Positions 12,001 through 18,327 of a stretch of DNA of 64,000 nucleotides are shown piece by piece. A program made the translations under genes and the position numbers. This DNA comes from Dielma fastidiosa (GTDB taxonomy: Bacteria; Bacillota_I; Bacilli_A; Erysipelotrichales; Erysipelotrichaceae). The stretch is from positions 1 to 64,000 of the forward strand of contig NZ_HE578931.1 of assembly GCF_000313565.1 (NCBI RefSeq), read 5' to 3'. Below the pieces are notes generated by a model. That model worked only from the letters and a program-made list of their open reading frames with translations. It did no database searches and had not been told where the DNA came from. The stretch's first letter is position 1. Every line of letters starts with the position of its first letter.

Positions 12001-13132
12001 AGATCGTAGCATCGCCATTAACCCACCCATTATCGCTGCGCTGCCAAAAAACACTTAATCTTGAACCAATAGTAATCGATGAATCAGAATCTATTTGCCC
12101 AATCAAGCCGCCTAAATTAGACTTAGATGCAGCTGCTATGTCACCAATTGCATATACGTTATCCAAGGTTGAAGAAGGCAAATAAGTATCATTGGGCAAT
12201 TTAACTGCTCGACCAATTAATAACCCTAAATTATATGTAAAATTTTCTTCATTGCTTTGTATATTTGTTTGACTATAGCAATTCAAAATTTTTGAATTAT
12301 AAATGGAACCAGTTAAACCACCCGCTGCTGAATCAGCGTATTCAGTTGCCAAGCCATTATTCAATACAATAACTGCACCACTCACAAAACTATTAAGGAT
12401 TGTTGAATCTGCAACTCGACCAAATATACCGCCAATCTGATCATAACCAGAAATTGTTCCTGATACTGAAATACTAGAAACAATTGTATTATCAGCTTGT
12501 GCAATTAAACCAGCTGTTGTTGAATTAGCTGAGCTGCTTATTGCTTTATTTGTTACTGATGCATTTTTAACACAAAGGTTTTCAATGCGGCTATTTTTTG
12601 AATATGCTGCTATAACTGCAGCAGATACAGCATCATCACTTACTTTTTTATCAATGAATATCTCTGGCTCAATAATTTTGAAATCCTTTATAATTGCTGA
12701 ATCAATGTATCCAAATAATGAGGCTAATTGTGTATTGGCCTTTTTTCCACTGGACATTAAACCATGGATGTTCTTACCTGCACCATCAAATATACCTTTA
12801 AAAGGGATATCTGCAGTTCCTATGGGCATCCATTCCTGCCCATTTAAATTTATATCATCTTCCAGCAATATCGTTTTGCCTTCGAAACTGATACCCTCAC
12901 GTGTCTGTTGAGCAACCCATGCAAGCTCCTCGCCAGTATAAATATGATATGTATTTCCATCATTTTTTGGCGGTGTTGCACTTATGGTTCCGCTCCACTT
13001 CTCTTCTGCGCTGGCTGTTACTTCCGTTGCCTTTACTTCCTGTATGCCTATTTCTGGTATATAAGCTGATAAGCTCACTGCCATACATAGAGCCATTCCA
13101 TATTTAAGCGCTTTCATCATTCCCTTTAACAT
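1..13132 (-). CDS. Giant secreted Ig-like/GLUG-repeat surface protein (3' end off window)
   Basis: One open frame runs without a stop in the stretches I translated from the ATG at 13132 to the left edge, giving ~4,377 residues with the C-terminus missing. The start has a good RBS (aaaggag, 9 nt upstream). Residues ~1-30 form a signal peptide (basic MLKGMMKALK, then a hydrophobic stretch). Four modules follow, at about residues 45, 637, 1222 and 1756. Each opens with W(D/S)G...(Y/I)HI..(E/Q)LAWVA.Q, continues with DI(N/D)LNG..W.PIG and FDG.GK.I, and carries GLUG-like GGLIG repeats. Big_2-type Ig-like domains (NG.(V/L)TA.K.G...(I/V)TA) link the modules and then run in tandem from ~residue 2144 to ~4075. 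The last ~300 residues in the window resemble DUF5018-like units (ITPIFTVSN...VDFSTGQVVYML). It is probably an adhesin or cell-surface stalk. The anchor type (LPXTG or other) cannot be seen. Confidence 0.9.
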   Translation of the reverse strand, partial: MLKGMMKALKYGMALCMAVSLSAYIPEIGIQEVKATEVTASAEEKWSGTISATPPKNDGNTYHIYTGEELAWVAQQTREGISFEGKTILLEDDINLNGQEWMPIGTADIPFKGIFDGAGKNIHGLMSSGKKANTQLASLFGYIDSAIIKDFKIIEPEIFIDKKVSDDAVSAAVIAAYSKNSRIENLCVKNASVTNKAISSSANSTTAGLIAQADNTIVSSISVSGTISGYDQIGGIFGRVADSTILNSFVSGAVIVLNNGLATEYADSAAGGLTGSIYNSKILNCYSQTNIQSNEENFTYNLGLLIGRAVKLPNDTYLPSSTLDNVYAIGDIAAASKSNLGGLIGQIDSDSSITIGSRLSVFWQRSDNGWVNGDATISIENQKAIGLGDKSNVNIDIPGSNTSDLQSTMMVNNLNENRKKYPDYILKDWQYHISAFADFAIDPVTGIDLYPVYKAEDGSYVYYLHSSKENEIKTSLFPYDAFRTDSISWVIKNDDGSDNTTGITVNNGIINGNHAAVGTTAQLIVTCGSISETVKLIVISDDSADKIKINYPGELLTGNSKLLTVTAHPTYADRSNIRWYIDNNPDGKEELVSENQIAEINEMTGLLLAKGHGKVKVVAIAEGTLIRDDYLINIEDTVWDGISSKQPELISGVYHIRTASELKWIADSTNKGNTFENQSIVLDKNIDLNGNNNISWIPIGSQPGTYFAGNFDGQGNTISNLYIDGSKYSDHDSTLYGLFGWLNNASISNLTLNNSVIINGTSDSFAGALAGQAQDSIITNTSSKNAAIVSEGLTGGLIGYAQYNTIIANSTTQNLSAKASTAGGLIGKAIAYNGMIINSYTEGTVTLINNASTVNLGGLVGIIVGSDNASLPSTAETAFKIYNSYSSMRIENKEITNPSKPIYVGGLIGSINSYIALNNVYADNSLTNVFNSNPPGAIGGYASTSSVFYTEITNVYWHLDAVFNDANGRISKENMRAFGSGQDTVINDTTLGNKTTKLNSELFRADCSIENALVNQLNLGKPSVSNYPALSWSNQEGSSPYFSDSDTYKVVLKDTYLQLHKNETAQLETQLIPFIAGKNIDIKFSKISGSDSISVNDNGLVSISGNAIAHQGAVIEMQAFENNQMISSDQAEIIVLPDETAAESIIIQDSGLIKAGDTVQLKAVVLPTSAEQNVRWSVKTVSEIASVSSSGLLTAYKAGAITVRAEAGGIIVEKLITIHSGNIWDGSIEEPDNDGVRYYITKPSELAWVADQTNAGLYQGFKNKEILLMNDINLGGHNWIPIGNQYNPFRGTFNGNGKTISNMLINDKIFAQQDLGLFGNAFGSADNPVVIKNFKFINPVIDIQLTLNSATYMGLLCGSIDTFSVSDVVISNGKLMIDDYREGNSTAAFLFGHAGYGFTLINIDAKNIDLKYVTNNRGIKQISGISPHIVMPDGITYNVALTGKITIDNSKGSASFITGGFYSNTNMGSTLVEISNSYFDIDTDFSEPLTFDPIVRNTSRVTCDNVYIHSEHFGKLTPVEDLTGAIEIADDKIIASDKITDSLVNLLNGHIIKMDNKYNYNSWYTSGNEPPGFASPNITSITVNPTSKVVVPGETLQLEKVIVPFTAQDVKVTYTSSHPDVTVDNNGLVKVKDTAVPTFAAVITMTPSDNRYPKSTCLLMVTPKPLDISEIQLEALDTVYVNSIEKVNAYLKPGDADASLLNWSLINDENTNASISSKGTLLTGDNSGTVTVRASSSINPEIYDEVIIQIKDKNISDAWDGSVEMVTPVENVIHIQRPSQLAYIANQVNANLNHYDGIEVILDNDLDFGGRNWTPIAYDSDYYFGGNFNGNGKTINNFLISNLEYRLVGLFGRMKNSVIHDLTFESPIIRGSTTKANNIAIVTGVGEAVEFRNISINNPLLDIDDSVAVNNQTAVLIAGCGMNEGSTIINVDVNNMIINYRTHSSGVKQISGLASNVPDALRLIVNSSVTGKINVVNAGGSATAMISGLIANESFHSTSQNLFNCYTDITIQTNISAYIGSIIGRIATSRSDYILNKNVFAHFDYTYPTYGSYWTVVEHTSPGVFRQENVFFNGTINGAEVESTDRKDEIHADFAQATAPISDPSSVVRQLNEGIKELPELDGITYRTWRLNGLYPELGDPSTVTLNQNSITMKSGETTSLSARVNPISMGTDLYWESENTTIAAVDQSGKITGKTPGTTIIKAMSKDGQIAVCKVKVEAVTTSIILMIEGEDKDTELCVNDNRTITAEMQPIDEQLTWISSNPEVLSIIEDSENNKHIEIYALRHGQATITAESESKVVASIDFIVNNPVTELKIIGSHVMDLSHTEQILEAKMNDDATIKDIRWSIQKKVNDELVETNGALIDQNGKVTIVDTAFDVYYVVTAEALDGSGIKTQFEIHVIEATIDNLQIILPEGKTFLSGEIGKSVELHTKIEPASVSEEEAELIYTSSMPSIFIIDKDLDNKPIVKISQQAKLGDTAQITVTSPLGNEIMDTVWIMIEWTKVESLEIIDRDTGKPLPIDNFYSLGKGTTLKLKAEPTPLSAANPSVVWSVQNLDTVSDPLAVIDENGYLTALKPGKVKVTATSKEDGSIKAEADIDIIEIYPEKIYANEGNQISVNVGMSSLQLNIGFEPESTTNRGLHFTSSDESIATVDSSGKLTFKGKIGETIITVTPEINELSGYQADPLIIEVQVTDKKIYVTEINGIRTAAGAILKGIKEDGSAIEGMAVTAKDQLQLSAIYEPGNATVSASEFLWSLNNADAEDEDVHAEITATGSFKALSSGDVILTVKIKGENNKDIEYKQKIHIEEPTAQSISFSKSALILKPGTDNAQIKAIVDPSDRVSQKVKWSSNDTSVTFLNASGQTISNDEYIEGMVYIKVGNEATAGKQIIITAESMAVNAQGIHCTAQLSGTIAYIEPKLISLAETSSLIAGQSKELSAVVWGETINGVRLKATDQRIKWESSDPSIIAINEAGLMTALKAGTAVITAISTADERIKKTCTVTSTSADLTQIILDQSEVLLVKGEQIEVTASGNAGSQLENPTWTLSNSSILSIEENGNQVTLTALKSGSTILKAEKNGVYAECVIRVVLDEVLVESILLHGPETSLEPGNEALITAEVIGVDGKDASNKILRWTSSDPDSVRIMEEEASIGRIKVIKKGGNVKITAAACDGSDVVSEIIISTKDASAQNITLDKKVITLGSKDTTGVELNASILPSDLQNKEVQWKLSKTGIVTYETIGGDLTKIRIKPVSGVVPGESVIVTASINGKEAQCVILISEIKIESVQIAQSSIELIEGYSALLPVKVLPDNTSNTELIWEIYDQSLTKFKELSESDGVEIVKTSSGYTLQAKKLLNGNSETYRLRAKAKADSSIISNELNVTVKKGTLTSLKIVGGKVLVKNSSTTSSIQLSVMPTPLDAMTGKLTWQVIREFDSNNQEIISTTDGDGNEIIRDNIIKIDDTGKITAVAVGTAEVQVIAANGISDTITISVLETIQEVPEPVAVTEIEVINIPETLTMGEIALGKVKFYDTSHNEITPLNTEIRWQSDNEAVLKVDQVTGIVTAVSAGTANLHAISNHTIIIHDDELDQDIASAVKATFAVTVKEPNGLVKSLEISPSSTELSFRKSQVLNATAVYTGDINDLTFTWSSTDETIATVTQNQNDPLKAVVNTFDKAGTALIILNINGVNAFVNIKVSAEAKTPVTDITVRDEEGNDIGSRLELYAGSAKKIVAAADSAASNPTLSLISDNEAVATIDEDGIISALAQGLAVITIRPVDSSSSVTKTIVVNVLNIPEYELNLSQENIQLESGMSGNLQVQLHPLITEGQNVQYTWSLYDSKGNSYDGDKLRFTTDTVDQSKIQLKAGVIDSDEDFTLKVKADISGDGIDGIKTIESICLVKVLKAVQEVTAINIKGDSVLVDEDNNKSIILYLIEGKDQATLNTELEVNGLGNPYLNWTSVPSDLLTIQQHEAGVVLTAKRSGNAAINVKAVKGIGEDSIHVEIRNVSVITLDAEIVKSNIEIGEETQINCTLETDPLDQSAIEADKLRFTSSNEKVAVVDNTGKVSGISEGIAMITVMSETDPSKYKVFMVNVSKQIPTPILMEKFILTDKNNNTYIGNIDNDNHTITVLLPTFVSKASLIAEFSLSQKGTEVNDAEVRVGDVIQISKETVNNFTNSLTYSIIDSKNVENVTTYTVWALNESVPEEDARITEFKIIDGDNDYLGIINDESYEISIMLPETVNLTKITPIFTVSNEIAVTAQNQVQISGKTQVDFSTGQVVYMLSGKNGHIVSYTVKVDTGPELTSIKLKQGENSLEGQWDIERECYVFTVPALVQIDYDQPFILEWTPDTLTHSGSLKLNLNEMQSVQFIYADQFTRT

Positions 13133-13202
13133 CTCTCTCTTCTCCTTTCTCGCCTTTTTCTTTCTTGTTTCTTTTGTGCCATATTTCCCTTCCTCTTTCC
13201 TC

Positions 13203-13231
13203 ACAAAAAATCTGAACCGTCTAATGTTCAG
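13203..13231 (-). terminator. Weak intrinsic terminator between the SARP-like gene and the giant surface gene
   Basis: Read on the minus strand, the stem ctgaac/gttcag (8-nt loop) is followed by attttttg. It starts seven bases after the stop codon of the small regulator and ~70 bp before the giant gene. The six-pair stem is short, so it could act as partial read-through control. I see no convincing separate promoter for the giant gene in the remaining ~70 bp. Confidence 0.55.
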
Positions 13232-13237
13232 CTATTT

Positions 13238-13672
13238 TTACTTATTACTTCGGCTTTGTCTTTCCTCAATCCTTCTGCGGGTTGACTCTGCCCATTCATA
13301 GCCATACATATAATCATCTTTGTATGGATAGGCTTCTGTGTTTCCTTTTATAAATTCATAATAATCACAGGTTATGCGATTGCGATTGATCTTCACTACC
13401 CCATAACCTACATCAAATAGATCATCAATTCCTTCTGCGTTAAAAGCGTCTCTTAACAGACGCAGCGTATACCTGAAGGATCGTTTAAGACTCACATCAT
13501 TGATACGGTTCTTCCATAATGTAGTGATGATGTCCTTGTTGCTTACAAAGTCTCCTTCATTATCGATGAGATAGGCCAAGAGTTCTTTTGCTTTAAGGTT
13601 CTTAAAAAGCAAAGGCTGACCGTCGATAAAAACAGCGAAACGACCAAAGGTTTCGATATAAATAGATTTCAT
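13238..13672 (-). CDS. Small SARP-type winged-helix transcriptional regulator
   Basis: A 144-residue protein. Residues ~1-90 look like an OmpR/PhoB-type winged helix as found in SARP regulators: FGRFAVFIDGQPLLF wing strands, KAKELLAYLIDNEG, then SLKRSFRYTLRLLRDAF as the recognition region. The end (YMYGYEWAESTRRRIEER) resembles the start of a bacterial transcriptional activator (BTAD) domain, but the protein stops there, so there is neither a full BTAD nor a receiver domain. I chose the ATG at 13672 because aaggggtg lies 5 nt upstream; the in-frame GTG at 13693 falls inside a palindromic operator-like site. It lies just upstream of, and in the same direction as, the giant surface gene, so control of that gene and of itself is a reasonable inference. 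Confidence 0.75.
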   Translation of the reverse strand: MKSIYIETFGRFAVFIDGQPLLFKNLKAKELLAYLIDNEGDFVSNKDIITTLWKNRINDVSLKRSFRYTLRLLRDAFNAEGIDDLFDVGYGVVKINRNRITCDYYEFIKGNTEAYPYKDDYMYGYEWAESTRRRIEERQSRSNK

Positions 13673-13692
13673 TTTACACCCCTTAATTCTCA

Positions 13693-13722
13693 CCGTCTCA
13701 AAATGTATACTTTATAAGACAG
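13693..13722. repeat. Palindromic site A (imperfect copy) upstream of the SARP-like gene
   Basis: This 30-bp imperfect palindrome centred on gtatac matches site B (13817-13846) at 26 of 30 positions in either orientation. It sits 21 bp upstream of the regulator's ATG and overlaps a plausible minus-strand -10 (tataaagtatac). This fits an operator for a dimeric regulator, probably autoregulatory; a recombination site is the alternative. Confidence 0.7.
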
Positions 13723-13774
13723 CCAGAAAACGACCATAAAATGAGTAAAAAAGATGATAAAACGCAAAAATATG

Positions 13775-13803
13775 TTTACAAATGACAAAAAACGACCTAT
13801 AAT
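13775..13803 (+). promoter_or_regulatory. Strong sigma-A promoter pointing away from the SARP-like gene
   Basis: TTTACA (13775-13780) and TATAAT (13798-13803) are separated by exactly 17 bp. A start near 13810 would fall just before palindrome B. No ORF with a ribosome binding site follows on the plus strand. Transcription would meet the bidirectional terminator at ~14000, so the product would be a ~190-nt RNA. Confidence 0.6.
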
Positions 13804-13815
13804 GAGCATAAACGC

Positions 13816-13847
13816 ACTGTCTCATAAAGTATACTTTATGAGACAGT
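13816..13847. repeat. Perfect 32-bp palindrome (site B)
   Basis: The half-site actgtctcataaagta is followed directly by its exact reverse complement, with no loop. It resembles site A 94 bp away and lies immediately downstream of the plus-strand promoter, where a bound protein could block elongation. A loopless perfect palindrome of this length is more typical of a protein-binding or recombination site than of an RNA hairpin. Confidence 0.8.
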
Positions 13848-14020
13848 TCTCATATTGTTCCAATGTTTGCATGATCGAACATGCATTTATAAAAAATAAA
13901 TGGTGTATCTATTTAATTAAGAATGATGAAAATTTAACCAAACACAATAAAAAAAGACTATCTCTCATTGTCTGATTACGACAACTAAAGATAGTCTCAA
14001 TTTTTGTATCCTTCTATGAA
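13848..14020 (+). ncRNA. Possible small RNA, about 13810-14000, with no convincing ORF
   Basis: The region 13694-14020 holds no gene I would defend. A plus-strand transcript from the 13775-13803 promoter would contain palindrome B, a small perfect stem (tgcatg/catgca, 13868-13885) and then the bidirectional terminator. The 73-codon plus-strand frame starting at 13754 begins upstream of the promoter and has no RBS. The RNA is inferred only from the promoter and terminator. Confidence 0.3.
13950..14002. terminator. Bidirectional intrinsic terminator after fhs
   Basis: The arms agactatct (13955-13963) and agatagtct (13989-13997) pair, with an inner ttgtc/gacaa stem in the loop. There is a T-run on both sides (ttttttt on the minus strand, attttt on the plus strand). 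It ends the purD-purB-fhs transcript and would also stop the outward plus-strand transcript. Confidence 0.8.
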
Positions 14021-15691
14021 TTAGAACAAGCCAACAATATGGCCATCCTCATCAATATCCATATCCAATGCCGCTGGATGTTTTGGCAGACCCGGCATCG
14101 TCATCACATTACCGGTTAAAGCGACAATGAAGCCCGCTCCAATTGATGGACGCAGCTCGCGAACCGTGATTCTAAAGCCCTTAGGCGCTCCGTAAATCTT
14201 CGCGTTATCAGTCAGCGATGTCTGACATTTAGCCATACAAATTGGTGTTTTATTCCAACCCAGCTCATTATAAATTTTAATCTGTTCAGCCGCCTCTTCA
14301 GTAAAATCAACACCATCAGCACCATAAACACACTTTGCAATGCGTTCAATCTTCGCCTCAATGGATTCATTTACATCATACAGCGGTGCAAATTCATTTT
14401 CTTGTTCACAGATGCCCACAAGCTGTTGCGCCAGATCCAGTGCACCCTCGCCGCCTTTAGCCCAAACTTGAGATAATGACATAGGATGCCCCTGTTCGCG
14501 GCACCATGCCTGCAGTGCCTCAACTTCTGCCTGTGTATCTGTCGCAAATTCATTGATCGCAACAATATACGGAAGCTTAAACTGTTTCACTGTATCAATA
14601 TGCTTCGCTAGATTCGCACAGCCATCAAGCATCGCCTGTACATTTTCTTCTTTCAAATTCTCAAATTCAATACCGCCATGCTGCTTCAATGCACGAATCG
14701 TTGCGACAATAACAACCGCGCTTGGTTTCAGATTACCAAACCTGCATTTGATATCCAAGAACTTCTCGGCCCCTAAATCAGCACCGAATCCTGCCTCTGT
14801 CACAACATAATCACCCAGCTTTAATGCCAGCTTTGTCGCTAAGATCGAATTGCAGCCATGAGCAATATTCGCAAAAGGACCGCCATGGACAATCGCCGGA
14901 TTGTTTTCCAGCGTCTGCACCAGATTAGGCTTGATGGCATCCTTCATAATCATTGCCAGTGCGCCCTCAATCTTCAGATCCTTTACAAAAACCGGTTTCC
15001 CTTCTAAATTATATCCAATCAGCATATTAGACAGCCGCTCTTTTAAATCCATTAAAGAAGTAGACAGACATAAAACCGCCATTACTTCTGAAGCAACCGT
15101 AATATTGAAACCATCTTTGCGCTCAACACCGTTGGCCTTTGGTCCCAAGCCTACCTCGATTTGACGCAGCGTACGATCATTCATATCCAGACAGCGTTTC
15201 CATGTAATCCGCTCAATATCCAGATTCAGCTCATTCCCTTGATGGATATGATTATCAATACATGCACTGATCAGATTATTCGCCGTTGTGATTGCATGCA
15301 TATCGCCGGTAAAATGAAGATTCAAATCCTCCATTGGCACTACCTGAGCATAACCGCCGCCGGCCGCACCGCCCTTTAAACCAAACACGGGTCCCAAAGA
15401 AGGTTCACGAAGAGCAATTACTGTTTTCTTACCTAACCGATTCAAGCCATCACCCAAGCCTACCGTTGTCGTTGACTTACCTTCGCCAGCCTTTGTCGGA
15501 TTAATTGCCGTTACCAAAATCAGCTTTCCGTCTTTTTTATCCTGATTCTTTTTTAATAAATCAAGATTTAACTTTGCTTTATATTTACCATAATACTCCA
15601 GATCATCTTCCTCAATACCAATCTTCTCTGCAACCTTATCAATCTTCAGCAGCTTTGCTTCCTGAGCAATTTCCAAATCTGTCTTGTACAT
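14021..15691 (-). CDS. fhs: Formate--tetrahydrofolate ligase
   Basis: A 556-residue protein of normal family length. It makes 10-formyl-THF from formate, THF and ATP. Visible features are the P-loop region [18 protein letters not shown], then [27 protein letters not shown] and [13 protein letters not shown], all typical of FTHFS. It is the last gene of a purD-purB-fhs run, 23 bp behind purB, with a purine-rich RBS (agaggcg). Its product supplies the one-carbon units used by PurN and PurH, whose genes are in the second pur cluster ~17 kb away, so the placement makes metabolic sense. In acetogens the same enzyme works in the Wood-Ljungdahl path, but no other gene of that path is here. Confidence 0.97.
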   Translation of the reverse strand: MYKTDLEIAQEAKLLKIDKVAEKIGIEEDDLEYYGKYKAKLNLDLLKKNQDKKDGKLILVTAINPTKAGEGKSTTTVGLGDGLNRLGKKTVIALREPSLGPVFGLKGGAAGGGYAQVVPMEDLNLHFTGDMHAITTANNLISACIDNHIHQGNELNLDIERITWKRCLDMNDRTLRQIEVGLGPKANGVERKDGFNITVASEVMAVLCLSTSLMDLKERLSNMLIGYNLEGKPVFVKDLKIEGALAMIMKDAIKPNLVQTLENNPAIVHGGPFANIAHGCNSILATKLALKLGDYVVTEAGFGADLGAEKFLDIKCRFGNLKPSAVVIVATIRALKQHGGIEFENLKEENVQAMLDGCANLAKHIDTVKQFKLPYIVAINEFATDTQAEVEALQAWCREQGHPMSLSQVWAKGGEGALDLAQQLVGICEQENEFAPLYDVNESIEAKIERIAKCVYGADGVDFTEEAAEQIKIYNELGWNKTPICMAKCQTSLTDNAKIYGAPKGFRITVRELRPSIGAGFIVALTGNVMTMPGLPKHPAALDMDIDEDGHIVGLF

Positions 15692-15714
15692 AGTTTCGCC
15701 TCTTTTTCTCTCTA

Positions 15715-17010
15715 TTATAAAAGACCTACACGTTTAAAGATAACATCTACATTCTTCACATGATGAGCCGGATTGAAGCAGTCATCGATTTCTTCCTGAC
15801 TCAGCACTGCTGTAACCTGTTCATTGTTTTCCATCAATTCTTTAAAGTTTACCTTTTCTTCCCATGCCTTCATCGCGTTTGGCTGCACCAAATCATAAGC
15901 CTGTTCCCTGGAGAAACCTTTTTCAATCATCTTAAGCATAAAGCGCTGTGAATAAATCACGCCATAAGTCTTATTGATATTCTCACGCATATTCTCTTCA
16001 AACACCGTCAAGTTCTCAAGGATTGAACCAAATCGGTTCAGCATATAATCTAACAGTTCTGTCGCATCAGGAGCGATAATTCTTTCCGCTGATGAATGTG
16101 AAATATCACGTTCATGCCATAATGGCACATCCTCATAAGCTGCCATCATATAACCGCGCATGACGCGTGAACAGCCGCACATATTTTCAGAACCGATAGG
16201 ATTGCGTTTATGCGGCATCGCACTTGAACCTTTCTGTCCTTTATTGAAATGTTCCTCAGCCTCACGCACTTCTGTACGCTGAAGGTGACGGATCTCAGTC
16301 GCCATCTTTTCAATTGAACCAGCTATTAAAGCCAAGGTTGCAAAGTATTCCGCATGACGGTCACGCTGTAAAACCTGTGTTGAAATATTAGCTGAATGAA
16401 TACCCAGCTTATCACATACATAATCCTGCACGAAAGGTGGAGTATTTGCGAAAGTACCAACCGCGCCGCTGATTTTGCCGGCTTCGACACCTGCTGCCGC
16501 ATCCTCAAAGCGTTTCATATTTCTTTGCATCTCATCATACCATAACGCGAAAACTAAACCAAAAGTCGTAATCTCCGCATGAACACCATGGGTACGGCCA
16601 ATCATCACCGTATCCTTATAACGGTATGCCTGTTTCTTTAAAATACTGATATAACGTTCTAAATCCTCACGCAAGATTGCATTTGCCTGTTTATATAAAT
16701 ATCCATAGGCTGTATCAACAACATCGGTGCTTGTTAAGCCGTAATGAACCCATTTTTTCTCATCACCCAATGACTCTGAAACACAACGGGTAAAGGCTAC
16801 TACATCATGCTTTGTTTCCTGTTCAATTTCATAGATCCGATCAATATCAAACTTCGCATTTGCCCACAGCTTCTCAACATCCGCTTTAGGGATCTCACCT
16901 AGCTCAGACCATGCTTCACATGCCAGAATTTCAACCTTCAGCCATGCCGCGAATTTGCTTTCTTCACTCCAAATATCACGCATGTTTTTTCTTGAATAAC
17001 GTTCGATCAT
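15715..17010 (-). CDS. purB: Adenylosuccinate lyase
   Basis: 431 residues, typical for the family. It splits SAICAR to AICAR and adenylosuccinate to AMP, each releasing fumarate. The fumarase/aspartase superfamily signature [10 protein letters not shown] is present at ~residue 265. TSTDVVDTA and the substrate-binding [13 protein letters not shown] are also visible, as is the catalytic-region [10 protein letters not shown]. The start ATG directly follows the purD stop codon, so the two are probably translationally coupled. It lies in the smaller pur cluster, whereas purC (which makes its SAICAR substrate) and purH (which uses AICAR) are in the riboswitch-controlled cluster. Confidence 0.97.
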   Translation of the reverse strand: MIERYSRKNMRDIWSEESKFAAWLKVEILACEAWSELGEIPKADVEKLWANAKFDIDRIYEIEQETKHDVVAFTRCVSESLGDEKKWVHYGLTSTDVVDTAYGYLYKQANAILREDLERYISILKKQAYRYKDTVMIGRTHGVHAEITTFGLVFALWYDEMQRNMKRFEDAAAGVEAGKISGAVGTFANTPPFVQDYVCDKLGIHSANISTQVLQRDRHAEYFATLALIAGSIEKMATEIRHLQRTEVREAEEHFNKGQKGSSAMPHKRNPIGSENMCGCSRVMRGYMMAAYEDVPLWHERDISHSSAERIIAPDATELLDYMLNRFGSILENLTVFEENMRENINKTYGVIYSQRFMLKMIEKGFSREQAYDLVQPNAMKAWEEKVNFKELMENNEQVTAVLSQEEIDDCFNPAHHVKNVDVIFKRVGLL

Positions 17011-18249
17011 TTAGTCCACCATATCTTTCTTTCCAATATCACTTCGATAGAACAAGCTATCACTCTTTATTTTCTTAATTTCAGTATAAGCCTTATCATA
17101 TGCTTCCTCAAGGGTTGCCCCTTCCTCAGTAAGCAGCAGCACCCGGCCGCCAGCTGTCAGCAATTTACCATCCTTCATCTTAGTACCCATATGGAATACT
17201 AGGCCATCAACATCCTCAACACCTTCAATCAGTGCATCTTGCGTTGATGATGCCGGATAATTGGTACTGGCAAGCACTACACCAAGGCGAACCTTATCTG
17301 ACCACTTAAGCGTCATTGTTTTACCAGCCATAACATTCAATATGACTTCCACAAAGTCACTTTCCAATCTTGGCAGGATGACTTCCGCCTCCGGATCACC
17401 AAAGCGTGCATTAAATTCTATTGTTTTGACGCCATCATCAGTCAGCATCAAGCCGCCATATAAGAAACCAGTGAATGGATGGCCTTCCTCAACCATCGCT
17501 TTAGCCATAGGTTTCATGACTTTTTCCATCGCTTCCTCAACAATATCAGGAGTAATCTTTTTCACTGGTGAATAAACACCCATACCGCCGGTATTCGGGC
17601 CTTTGTCGCCGTCATAGGCACATTTGTGATCCTGAGCGATTTCCATTGGAATTACGATATCATTGCATACAAAGCTCATTAGTGAGAATTCAAAGCCACG
17701 CAGACATTCTTCAATTACCACACGGTTATGTTCAATCGCAAACGCAATCTTTAATGCCTCAACAGCCTCTTCTAAGCTTTCCGCAACGGTTACACCCTTA
17801 CCGGCTTTCAGGCCGTCTTCCTTGATTACAATCGGCGCGCCCTTTTCTTCAACATAAGCCAGCGCATCTTCATAATTATCAAAGGTCTGATAGGCAGCTG
17901 TCGGAATATGATATTTTTTCATGATTCGTTTAGCGAAATCCTTACTTGTTTCCACCTGTGCCGCATCCTTGCTCGGACCGAAAATCTTAAGTCCTTCAGC
18001 CTGAAAAGCATCTACAACACCCAGCGATAAGCTGCTTTCAGGGCCAACGATAGTCAGATCAATCTGTTTTTCTTTAGCGAATTCAGTTAAACCCTTTACA
18101 TCATCATCACGAAGTTCAACGAGTTCAGCCAGCGGTTCCATGCCGACATTCCCCGGCGCCGCATAAATCTTATCTACCAGTCTGCTTTTTGAGCAGGCAT
18201 AAACTAAAGCATGTTCACGTCCGCCTTTACCAAGTACCAGTACCTTCAT
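17011..18249 (-). CDS. purD: Phosphoribosylamine--glycine ligase (GAR synthetase)
   Basis: 412 residues from the ATG at 18249, chosen because aaggag lies ~7 nt upstream and the protein then begins MKVLVLGKGGREHAL as usual; an in-frame GTG at 18264 overlaps that RBS. It is an ATP-grasp enzyme that joins glycine to phosphoribosylamine. Visible are the N-terminal GKGGREHAL loop, IKEDGLKAGKGV in the ATP-grasp lid, GPNTGGMGVYSP and the metal-binding EFNARFGDPE. It is the first gene of purD-purB-fhs, with its own promoter (18328-18356) and a structured leader. purF, which makes the substrate, is absent from the window. Confidence 0.97.
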   Translation of the reverse strand: MKVLVLGKGGREHALVYACSKSRLVDKIYAAPGNVGMEPLAELVELRDDDVKGLTEFAKEKQIDLTIVGPESSLSLGVVDAFQAEGLKIFGPSKDAAQVETSKDFAKRIMKKYHIPTAAYQTFDNYEDALAYVEEKGAPIVIKEDGLKAGKGVTVAESLEEAVEALKIAFAIEHNRVVIEECLRGFEFSLMSFVCNDIVIPMEIAQDHKCAYDGDKGPNTGGMGVYSPVKKITPDIVEEAMEKVMKPMAKAMVEEGHPFTGFLYGGLMLTDDGVKTIEFNARFGDPEAEVILPRLESDFVEVILNVMAGKTMTLKWSDKVRLGVVLASTNYPASSTQDALIEGVEDVDGLVFHMGTKMKDGKLLTAGGRVLLLTEEGATLEEAYDKAYTEIKKIKSDSLFYRSDIGKKDMVD

Positions 18250-18270
18250 AATGTCTCCTTCCACTGCTTA

Positions 18271-18316
18271 AAAAAACAAATGACTGTTTCCAAAAAAACA
18301 GCCTGTTTAAAGCAGG
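18271..18316 (-). promoter_or_regulatory. Structured leader of purD with terminator-like hairpin
   Basis: On the minus strand, cctg/cagg (18302-18316) is followed by a six-pair stem ctgttt/aaacag (18284-18301) and a U-rich tail (tcatttgtttttt), just before the purD RBS. A longer alternative pairing ctgctt/aagcag could enclose the hairpin. It could be an attenuator. I do not see the purine riboswitch core here (no TCTACC joining segment). Confidence 0.4.
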
Positions 18317-18327
18317 TTACCACATTT

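Noticed and set aside
77-12911. Many plus-strand open frames of 60-150 codons across 1-13 kb
   Set aside because: They lie opposite one uninterrupted minus-strand frame with a signal peptide and repeating Ig/GLUG domains, and lack ribosome binding sites or recognisable motifs; they are shadows of the giant gene.
1-13132. Repetitive DNA that might be a CRISPR or satellite array
   Set aside because: The recurrence is at protein-domain level with divergent DNA; there are no identical short repeats with regular spacers.
13754-13975. 73-codon plus-strand frame between the regulator and fhs
   Set aside because: It begins upstream of the plus-strand promoter, spans the palindrome and has no RBS; the protein shows no family pattern.
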